NCBI GenBank assembly: GCA_030447045.1
Contig: JAUJMB010000099.1
Coordinates: forward strand, 1-5,948
DNA length: 5,948 bases
Source: Rubrobacteraceae bacterium
GTDB taxonomy: Bacteria; Actinomycetota; Rubrobacteria; Rubrobacterales; Rubrobacteraceae
Direction of reading: 5' to 3'
Part shown: positions 1 through 4,543 of the stretch, piece after piece
Numbering within the stretch: the stretch's first letter is position 1
How the letters are laid out: every line of letters begins with the position of its first letter
Program-made: the position numbers and the translations under genes
Notes under the pieces: generated by a model
The model's database searches: none
What the model saw: only the letters and a program-made list of their open reading frames with translations
Told to the model about the DNA's origin: nothing

Positions 1-364
1 TGTTCACCAGGCCCGTGTTGTGGGCGTACTGGCCGCGGAAGATGGAGGCCCTCGACGGGCAACAGAGCGAGGTCGTGGCGAGGGCGTTGGTGAAGCTGGT
101 TCCCTCCGGCCTCCAGGCCGTATCGAGCGTCGAACGGGAGAAGACGGACCTGTCGAGGTCGTCGGCGAGGATCAGGACGACGTTCGGCCTTCCCGGGGGG
201 GCGGGACCCGACCCGGGCTCCGTCCGGGCCCCGGTCCCGGACTCCGGTCCGTCGGCCCGCGCCGCTTCTCCATCCCCCCCGCAAGCAAGCGGAGAGGCGA
301 GGAGCAGTGCCAACCCGAGGACTATCGCCGGGATGCCGCCGCGGATCTGCAAGAACCCGTCCAA
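1..364 (-). CDS. Exported sulfatase, N-terminal part (truncated by window edge)
   Basis: The gene runs off the left edge; about 121 codons are present. Family: type I sulfatases (arylsulfatase/choline-sulfatase superfamily) hydrolyse sulfate esters with a Cys-derived formylglycine. Seen: the opening strand RPNVVLILADDLD (residues 59-71, counting from TTG at 364) carries the Asp pair that binds the metal ion. At residues 101-105 is CCPSR, followed by ASIFRGQYAHNTG. This is the CxPSR formylglycine signature, with Cys101 as the converted residue. The N-terminus has a hydrophobic stretch (about 11-27) ending LASPLAC before GGDGE, so the protein is probably exported. Cys28 could be lipidated, but Pro at -3 departs from the lipobox. 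A Pro/Gly-rich linker (about 30-58) follows. Start is uncertain: after the in-frame TAG (377-379) there is no ATG or GTG, only TTG at 364 or 352, neither with a clear ribosome binding site. Substrate cannot be told from this part. Confidence 0.85.
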   Translation of the reverse strand, partial: MDGFLQIRGGIPAIVLGLALLLASPLACGGDGEAARADGPESGTGARTEPGSGPAPPGRPNVVLILADDLDRSVFSRSTLDTAWRPEGTSFTNALATTSLCCPSRASIFRGQYAHNTGLVN

Positions 365-373
365 TACGCGCCA

Positions 374-382
374 AGCCTAGCA
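374..382 (-). promoter_or_regulatory. Possible extended -10 promoter for the sulfatase gene
   Basis: On the minus strand TGC precedes TAGGCT (374-379), which fits an extended -10 and the actinobacterial TANNNT pattern. CGGACG lies 18 bases upstream and keeps only the GAC core of a -35 box. The TTG at 364 is 9 bases beyond the -10, so the transcript would be nearly leaderless. That would agree with the lack of a ribosome binding site. It is a short motif in GC-rich DNA and could be chance. Confidence 0.25.
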
Positions 383-422
383 CGCGGCGGGCTGGCACGT
401 CCGGGCTGGGCCTAGGCCTGGC

Positions 423-656
423 CTACCCTTCGGTGATGACGCGCTCGATGCTGGACCACGGGAGAAACTCGTAGTCCCCCGGGTCGCCGCTCGGGTCCCT
501 GACGTCGAGCAGGAGGCCCCTCTCGTCGACCCCGCAGACGTACCCCTGCAGGTCGTTGCCCGTTCGGGCGGAGACGACGACAAAGCTACCGCGTTCGAAG
601 AAACCGCCCATCTCCGGCGCGTCTCCGCGCAGCCCCCCCGTGCCCCCGTCTTCCAT
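423..656 (-). CDS. Small protein with Sm/SH3-like barrel pattern, function unknown
   Basis: This is a 77-residue protein. ATG at 656 follows GAGGAGG (661-667), a strong ribosome binding site 4 bases upstream, which decides the start. The frame stays open far upstream, as is common at this GC content, but that extension would run antisense to nothing recognisable and has no start signal. Seen: after a Gly-rich N-terminus (1-18), residues 23-75 read as short beta strands: GSFVVVSARTG, then LQGYVCGVDERGLLLDV, a Gly/Asp-rich turn (54-62), and FLPWSSIERVI. The order 'strand, G.V..vd..GllL, turn, .f.pW..I..V' is what Sm-like and related small barrels show. The fold is therefore inferred from pattern only. 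The family is unknown to me; no nucleic-acid-binding residues can be assigned. It sits 58 bases upstream of the sulfatase gene on the same strand, with no sign of functional linkage. Confidence 0.75.
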   Translation of the reverse strand: MEDGGTGGLRGDAPEMGGFFERGSFVVVSARTGNDLQGYVCGVDERGLLLDVRDPSGDPGDYEFLPWSSIERVITEG

Positions 657-737
657 GACGCCTCCTCGGCCTCGCGACTCCCGATCAGGGGTACTGTAAC
701 CCCTCGGGGCCGGGCCCGGGGGAGACCGTCCAGAAGG

Positions 738-947
738 ATGGCCGGCATCATCCATCCGGTCGAGGCGAGCCCGCCTCGGGTGGCGCCGGCCAAAGGACAG
801 CTCGGCACGCCGAAGAACGACACGATCACGGGCACCGACCGGGGTGAAGTGGTCTCCGCCCGCGGCGGCGACCTGGTCGTCGGCCGCGACTGCAACGACG
901 TGGTCGACGGCGTGCGGGGCGACTGCGGGAGGGTCACCGGGAGGTAG
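738..947 (+). pseudogene. Remnant of an RTX-type (nonapeptide repeat) calcium-binding protein
   Basis: A 69-codon plus-strand frame lies between minus-strand genes. From residue 23 it shows a 9-residue rhythm typical of RTX/hemolysin-type repeats: GTPKNDTIT, GTDRGEVVS, ARGGDLVV (one residue short), GRDCNDVVD, GVRGDCGRVT. Each unit has an acidic residue at the same place followed by small hydrophobic residues. In intact family members GGxGxDxUx units form a calcium-binding parallel beta roll in secreted proteins. Here most of the Gly-Gly positions are lost and two Cys appear. There is no signal peptide, and AAGG directly abuts the ATG, which leaves no spacing for a usable ribosome binding site. 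The upstream frame stays open but carries no hydrophobic leader. I infer a decayed fragment; a small expressed protein is possible. It largely accounts for the gene-poor stretch 657-964. Confidence 0.4.
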
Positions 948-964
948 CCCGCGCAGAACATCCC

Positions 965-1597
965 TTACGGGGCGGGGGCCCCGCGAGACCCCCTCCCCCT
1001 TCGGTAAGACTCCACGAAGAGGGCGCAGAGAAAGAAACACCCGAAGACGATGGAGCCGTAGGGGCGCGCGTGGTCCCCGACCATAAAATAAGCGGCCGGC
1101 AGGAGCAGCAACAGCGGCGGCCAGGGGACGCCAGACCGGTACAGCGCCACGAAGGCCGCGAGGAGCGCGGCGACCCAGGCGTAGATCCCGACCTCGAAGG
1201 CAAGGTTCTTGAGGGCATCGTCGAACAGCGCCTGCACGGCCGCGACGTAGCCCTCGCGCTCGGCCGAGGAGGCGCCCGCGGCCCTCCCGGCGAGGATGCC
1301 CGTGGCTATGCCGGCCACCGCGTCGCCGGCGTTGTAGGAGATGGCGAAGACCACAGCGCCCACCCTCGCCACCGTCGCGTCCACCCCGCGCAACCCTCCC
1401 ACGAGCAGCCACACCGCGGCGCCCGCAAAGCAGAAGAGCACGAACTGCACCGCGTGCAGCGTGGTCCACCAACCCGCTATGGGGAGCAGCTTCCCCTCGA
1501 TGTCGTCGTAGGGCCACGGATGGAGGAGCATCCACCCGGCGAGGAACAGGGGCACGCCGAGCAGGACCAGACGGCGAACGACGGACGCTGACGTCAA
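965..1597 (-). CDS. Six-helix integral membrane protein, function unknown
   Basis: This is a 210-residue protein with a TTG start at 1597. The start is decided by a strong ribosome binding site, AGGGAGGT (1604-1611), whose GGAGG core is 7 bases upstream. Hydrophobic segments at about 8-25, 46-69, 77-103, 133-153, 159-174 and 180-197 give six predicted helices. A short polar loop containing HPWPYDDIEG (26-35) follows helix 1, and the tail (198-210) is basic and Gly/Pro-rich. Polar residues in or near helices (His48, Asn89-Asp92, Glu135, Asp175-His176) may matter functionally, but I recognise no named family motif. The layout is that of small uncharacterised actinobacterial membrane proteins. 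It has its own promoter and is separated from the upstream gene (stop at 1730) by 132 bases, so it is probably transcribed alone. Function should not be guessed. Confidence 0.82.
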   Translation of the reverse strand: MTSASVVRRLVLLGVPLFLAGWMLLHPWPYDDIEGKLLPIAGWWTTLHAVQFVLFCFAGAAVWLLVGGLRGVDATVARVGAVVFAISYNAGDAVAGIATGILAGRAAGASSAEREGYVAAVQALFDDALKNLAFEVGIYAWVAALLAAFVALYRSGVPWPPLLLLLPAAYFMVGDHARPYGSIVFGCFFLCALFVESYRRGRGSRGAPAP

Positions 1598-1603
1598 CCT
1601 GAG

Positions 1604-1611
1604 ACCTCCCT
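1604..1611 (-). promoter_or_regulatory. Strong ribosome binding site fixing a TTG start
   Basis: AGGGAGGT on the minus strand has its GGAGG core (1605-1609) 7 bases before TTG at 1597. It is one of the strongest such sites in the window and supports TTG as the true start of the 210-residue membrane protein. Confidence 0.7.
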
Positions 1612-1631
1612 GAACGGGGTAAGGAGAGGTA

Positions 1632-1660
1632 ATTCAATCATCGTCCGCCCGCCCGGACAA
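1632..1660 (-). promoter_or_regulatory. Promoter of the membrane-protein gene
   Basis: On the minus strand TTGTCC (1655-1660, four of six to TTGACA) is separated by exactly 17 bases from TTGAAT (1632-1637, four of six to TATAAT). The -10 is preceded by TGA, giving an extended -10. The predicted transcript would start near 1625, leaving about 28 bases of leader that contains the ribosome binding site at 1604-1611. Spacing and placement are good; the individual boxes are imperfect. Confidence 0.45.
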
Positions 1661-1676
1661 CGGCGGCGGGGCGCTC

Positions 1677-1720
1677 CTCTCCTCAGGAGGGCCTTCGGGC
1701 TCCGGGGATCTGGAAAGCCC
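1677..1720 (-). terminator. Possible terminator hairpins after the pump/duplicated-domain genes
   Basis: Just past the TAA at 1730-1732, the minus strand reads GGGCTTTCC, an 8-base loop, then GGAGCCC (1697-1720): a 7-pair stem with two bulged T. A second hairpin follows at 1677-1691, with CTCC and GGAG around a 3-base loop, extended by one wobble and one C-G pair. No run of T follows either, so classical intrinsic termination is not shown. They mark the likely end of the upstream transcription unit and lie just before the next promoter. Confidence 0.3.
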
Positions 1721-1729
1721 GACCGCGGC

Positions 1730-2383
1730 TTATGGTCGGATCAACTCCTCTATAGGCACCGCCTCGGTTAGCCCTGACCCTGGGTCTATTACGGCGTACT
1801 CCGCGCCCGCCTCCCTGGCGACGAGGGCGTGGCGAGAGAGCCCTTCGGCGTCGTCTATGGTGCCGAGCCTGTCGGGCAGGCCGAGGTGGGCCGCCCCCTC
1901 GCGGAAGAGGCGGGCGCCCTCCGGGGAGCCGAAGAGTGCTACGACGAGGATCTCCCCCTCGTCCACCTCGACGGCGATGAGGGGCGCCTCTCCCCCCTCG
2001 TCGGAGATGACGTAGAGGGGGAGCGGGATCTCACCGGCCCGCCCGGCGGCCTCGCGCGCCACGTCCCCGGCGTGGAAGAGCCCCGCGCCCTCCCCGGAGA
2101 CGACGAGCACGTAGTCGGCCCCGCCCAGGGCGAAGTCCTCGACGGCCCCCCAGTCGGCGAGCACCCGCGGGGCGGCCCCGGCCATGGCCCCCATCCCGTG
2201 CTCGGCGGCCCCGGCGGAGAACTCGCCGGCGAGCTCCCTGTCGGAGAAGAGGGCCGCCACCGCGGCCCTCTCGCCGCCCACCTCGGTCTCCTGCAGGATG
2301 TCCCCTCCTCCCGCGTCGACCAGCCTGAAGAGCGGCGGGCGGGGCAGGTCTCCGAGGGCCAACTCCCGGCCTGGCTCAGCCAT
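1730..2383 (-). CDS. Tandem-duplicated-domain protein, function unknown (weakly SseB-like)
   Basis: This is a 217-residue acidic soluble protein with no signal peptide or membrane segment. It consists of two copies of one domain, about 16-111 and 121-217, which align without gaps at an offset of 105 residues. Matching pairs include Leu18/123, Phe19/Tyr124, Asp23/128, Gly25-26/130-131, VAALF 42-46 / VVALF 147-151, Phe55/160, GAA 58-60 / 163-165, Gly63/168, and GAD-Y 88-91 / GAE-Y 193-196. The second copy ends YAVIDPGSGLTEAVPIEEL. The hydrophobic strand, then F..S.E.A..F, then 'IDPGSG...P.EEL' loosely recalls SseB N-terminal-type domains; this is resemblance only, and I do not recognise a named family. 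ATG at 2383 overlaps the end of the efflux-pump gene by 8 bases (ATGGCTGA), with no ribosome binding site of its own. This suggests translation by reinitiation and a role tied to the pump or its transcript. Confidence 0.8.
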   Translation of the reverse strand: MAEPGRELALGDLPRPPLFRLVDAGGGDILQETEVGGERAAVAALFSDRELAGEFSAGAAEHGMGAMAGAAPRVLADWGAVEDFALGGADYVLVVSGEGAGLFHAGDVAREAAGRAGEIPLPLYVISDEGGEAPLIAVEVDEGEILVVALFGSPEGARLFREGAAHLGLPDRLGTIDDAEGLSRHALVAREAGAEYAVIDPGSGLTEAVPIEELIRP

Positions 2384-3890
2384 GCTCGGGCTCGCTCGTG
2401 ACGAGGTCGGCCGCCGCGCCTCGCGGGAAGAAGGCCGCGGCCGCCACGCTGCCGACGCCGAAGACCAGCAGGACCCAGAAGGCCGGGGAGAGCGCGGCCG
2501 AGAGGGCGCCCGCGAGCTCGGCGTGGGCGGCCTCGGGGATGCGGGCGCGGACGGCGGGCTGCAGGAGCGCGTTCGGGTCCGAGAGCAAACGTGCGAGCCC
2601 CGCGTCGCCCTCCGTGACCCTTCCTACGGCGGCCCGGTAACGGTCGCCCAAAGAAGCGTTGAGCAGCGCGCCCATCACGGCGACCCCGAGCGAGCCGCCC
2701 ACGGTCCGGAAAAAGACCACGGAGGAGGTCGCCACCCCGCGCCGCCGCCAGGGCACGGCGTTCTGGACGCTCACGAGGTAGCTCGTGCTCGAGAAGCCGA
2801 GGCCGAGGCCTATAACGACGACCGCGACGACCACGTAGGCCAGCGAGGTCCCCCGGTCCATCGGGACGCACAGCGCCGCCCCGGAGGCGACCAGGACCGA
2901 CCCGAGCAGCAGCGTCGCGCGGTAGCCGGTCTTCAGGAGCATCCGCCCGCCCACGAACGAGCCGACCGGCCAGCCTATGGAGAGGGAGGCGACGACCGCG
3001 CCGGCCGTAAGCGCCGTGCCGCCCAGAGATCCCTGCACGAAGAGCGGCACGTAGACGGAGACCCCGAGCAGGACGCCGCCAAGCGCCAGGTTCCCGAACG
3101 CCGAGACCGAGAGGATGCGGTCGCGGAACATGTCGGGGGGGACTATCGGGTCCTCTGCCCGCCCCTCCACGAAGACGAAGAGCGCGAGCATGGCCACGCC
3201 CCCGCCGAAGAGTGCTAAGCCCGTGGCCGTTATTCCCGGCTCGCCGAGCAGGGCGAGCAGGACGGCGACGAGGCCGCCGGTAAGCAGGGCGGTGCCGAGG
3301 TAGTCGACCTTCCTCCGGCGGCGCTCGAAGGACTCGGTGAGGGTCAGGGCGAGGAGGACGGCGGCGGCGAGGCCAAACGGGATGTTCAGGTAGAAGACCC
3401 AGCGCCAGGAGACCAGGTCCGTCAGCAGGCCGCCGACGGCGGGGCCTACGACGGCGGAGATCCCCCACACCGCCCCGAAGAGGCCCTGGATGCGCGCCCG
3501 CGTCTCCAGCTCGAAGATGTCCCCGATGATCGTGATGGCGACCGGCTGCACCGCCCCCGCCCCGAGGCCCTGCACCGTCCGGAACGCGATCAGCGCCGCC
3601 ATGCTCTGCGACGCCCCGGCGAGCACGCTCCCCAGCAGGAACAGGAAGATACCGGCCAGATAGACGGGCTTTCTCCCGTAGGTGTCCGAGAGCTTGCCGA
3701 AGACGGGCCCGGTCACCGTGGCCGCCAAAAGGTACGAGGCGAAGGCCCAGGGGTAGAGCGGGAGCCCGCCGAGCTCGCCGATGATCGTGGGCATCGCGGT
3801 GCCGACGACCGTCGCGTCGAGCGCCGCCAAAAACGTCCCTATCAGCGTCGCGAGCACCACGAGCGTCTTGCGCCGCCTGCCCATACCCAA
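2376..3890 (-). CDS. MFS drug-efflux transporter, DHA2 (14-helix) family
   Basis: This is a 504-residue inner-membrane protein, normal length for DHA2 (EmrB/QacA-type) proton-driven multidrug exporters. Seen: the family D1 motif LDATVVGTAMPTI (24-36), motif A GKLSDTYGRKP (65-75) in the 2-3 loop, motif B around RTVQGLGAGAVQP (104-116), and antiporter motif C GISAVVGPAVGG (143-154). WRWVFYLNIP (162-171) is also characteristic of DHA2. About 14 hydrophobic segments can be counted. A polar, extracytoplasmic-looking loop (about 412-460) precedes the last helix, as in this family. Start: TTG at 3890 or ATG at 3884 (MGRRRKTLVV, 502 residues). Neither has a clear ribosome binding site and I slightly favour the ATG. 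The gene lies 73 bases after the receiver gene and overlaps the next gene by 8 bases. Substrate cannot be predicted from sequence; drugs, dyes or a natural product are all possible. Confidence 0.93.
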   Translation of the reverse strand: MGMGRRRKTLVVLATLIGTFLAALDATVVGTAMPTIIGELGGLPLYPWAFASYLLAATVTGPVFGKLSDTYGRKPVYLAGIFLFLLGSVLAGASQSMAALIAFRTVQGLGAGAVQPVAITIIGDIFELETRARIQGLFGAVWGISAVVGPAVGGLLTDLVSWRWVFYLNIPFGLAAAVLLALTLTESFERRRRKVDYLGTALLTGGLVAVLLALLGEPGITATGLALFGGGVAMLALFVFVEGRAEDPIVPPDMFRDRILSVSAFGNLALGGVLLGVSVYVPLFVQGSLGGTALTAGAVVASLSIGWPVGSFVGGRMLLKTGYRATLLLGSVLVASGAALCVPMDRGTSLAYVVVAVVVIGLGLGFSSTSYLVSVQNAVPWRRRGVATSSVVFFRTVGGSLGVAVMGALLNASLGDRYRAAVGRVTEGDAGLARLLSDPNALLQPAVRARIPEAAHAELAGALSAALSPAFWVLLVFGVGSVAAAAFFPRGAAADLVTSEPEHG

Positions 3891-3928
3891 CGCTAAGGCT
3901 TTTCCGTTCCGGGGTTCACGAAGAGGGG

Positions 3929-3934
3929 ATCATA
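3929..3934 (-). promoter_or_regulatory. Possible -10 box for the efflux-pump gene
   Basis: TATGAT on the minus strand matches the -10 consensus at five of six positions, about 39 bases before the pump's TTG and 45 before its ATG. No -35 box is evident at 16-18 bases. If used, the pump pair could be transcribed independently of the receiver gene upstream. Confidence 0.3.
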
Positions 3935-3963
3935 GCACCGGGCGGGATCCGGTCCGGCGCCCG

Positions 3964-4362
3964 CTACCTTATGAGCGACCTGCCGGGCCTGACCACCCCG
4001 CGGACGGTCGAGACGAGCTCTTCATCGGAGAAGGGCTTGCGCAGGACACGCACCGAGCCGTGCGTCCGCTCGGCCAGCGCCCTCGCCCCGGGGTCTTTCT
4101 TGGCGACCATCAGCACCACGGGTATCTTCGACGTCTTCGGCATCGCCTTCAGGCAGTGGCACGCCTCCACCCCGCCGACCTGCGGCATCGAGACGTCCAT
4201 CACTATAAGGTCCACCCGGCGGCCGAGCGCCTCCTGCAACGCCCGCTGTCCGTCCGTCGCGACCACGACCCGGTACCCCTCGCGCGTGAGGGTCGCCGTG
4301 GCGGAGTCCAGCAGGACGGGGTCGTCGTCGGCGAGCATGATGGTCGGTTTGCCTCTCTCCAC
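3964..4362 (-). CDS. Single-domain response regulator (receiver/CheY-like)
   Basis: From GTG at 4362 this is a 132-residue receiver domain with no output domain. Seen: the acidic pocket ADDD (11-14), phosphoacceptor Asp56 in DLIVMDVSMP, the GG loop (63-64), and the conserved Lys109 in RKPF. Family: receivers accept phosphate from a histidine kinase, and stand-alone ones act by protein-protein contact or as phosphorelay intermediates. Oddity: the conserved Thr/Ser of beta-4 (Thr87 in CheY) is Val86 here, in PVVLMVAKK, and the aromatic switch position reads VRVLRKPF without Tyr or Phe. Signalling is therefore probably altered. Start: the frame is open up to 4476. GTG at 4379 is another candidate, but GTG 4362 places the protein at normal receiver length and lies 8 bases after a TAAAAT box, consistent with a leaderless transcript. 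No kinase is in the window. It is co-oriented with the efflux pump 73 bases downstream. Confidence 0.88.
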   Translation of the reverse strand: MERGKPTIMLADDDPVLLDSATATLTREGYRVVVATDGQRALQEALGRRVDLIVMDVSMPQVGGVEACHCLKAMPKTSKIPVVLMVAKKDPGARALAERTHGSVRVLRKPFSDEELVSTVRGVVRPGRSLIR

Positions 4363-4370
4363 GGCGGAGT

Positions 4371-4376
4371 ATTTTA
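4371..4376 (-). promoter_or_regulatory. -10 box of the receiver gene, possibly leaderless
   Basis: TAAAAT on the minus strand matches TATAAT at five of six positions. It is followed by ACTCCGCC and then GTG at 4362, so RNA would start at or next to the start codon. There is no ribosome binding site upstream of that GTG. Leaderless mRNAs are frequent in actinobacteria. No convincing -35 is visible. Confidence 0.4.
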
Positions 4377-4480
4377 CACCCAAACCCGCCCGCGCGGCGC
4401 CGACAGCGACAAAACAGGTAACGCGTTCACGCCCGGGGCCACGCTCACCGGTTCGCAGACCCGGGAACGGGCGCACCGCC

Positions 4481-4489
4481 TGCTAAAAT
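4481..4489 (+). promoter_or_regulatory. Extended -10 promoter of ispH
   Basis: TGCTAAAAT is a TGn-extended -10 with five of six matches to TATAAT. A -35 box is not evident, which is tolerated by extended -10 promoters. RNA would start near 4496, giving a leader of about 48 bases before GTG at 4544. It is the divergent partner of the TAAAAT box at 4371-4376. Confidence 0.45.
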
Positions 4490-4534
4490 ACCCCCGTAGA
4501 CCCCGACCAGAAGCTTACGGCTGATAGCTACAAC

Positions 4535-4541
4535 GAGGTGA
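4535..4541 (+). promoter_or_regulatory. Ribosome binding site that chooses the ispH start
   Basis: GAGGTGA can pair over 7 bases with the conserved 16S anti-Shine-Dalgarno tail. Its GAGG core is 5 bases before GTG at 4544. The other GTG, at 4538, lies inside this site and so is unlikely to be the start. Confidence 0.55.
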
Positions 4542-4543
4542 GC

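Noticed and set aside
409..418. GGCCTAGGCC palindrome between the small barrel gene and the sulfatase gene, as a terminator or operator
   Set aside because: The 10-base palindrome has no loop and no following T-run, and such palindromes arise easily in GC-rich DNA. Only three more pairs form beyond two mismatches.
377..961. 194-codon minus-strand open frame over the RTX-like fragment and small barrel gene
   Set aside because: A Ser/Thr/Arg/Pro-rich composition with no recognisable domain; it conflicts with the better-supported 423-656 gene.
423..1637. 404-codon minus-strand open frame covering the small barrel gene and most of the membrane-protein gene
   Set aside because: Only its last 77 codons form a plausible protein with a ribosome binding site. 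The rest is Arg/Gly/Pro-rich and is the out-of-frame shadow of the membrane-protein gene and the intergenic stretch.
2184..3218. 344-codon plus-strand open frame opposite the efflux pump
   Set aside because: A highly charged low-complexity translation (Arg, Glu, Gly, Asp) antisense to a well-supported transporter gene; no start signal.
1939..3468. 509-codon minus-strand open frame
   Set aside because: An Arg/Pro-rich shadow of the efflux-pump and duplicated-domain genes; both of those have clear domain evidence in their own frames.
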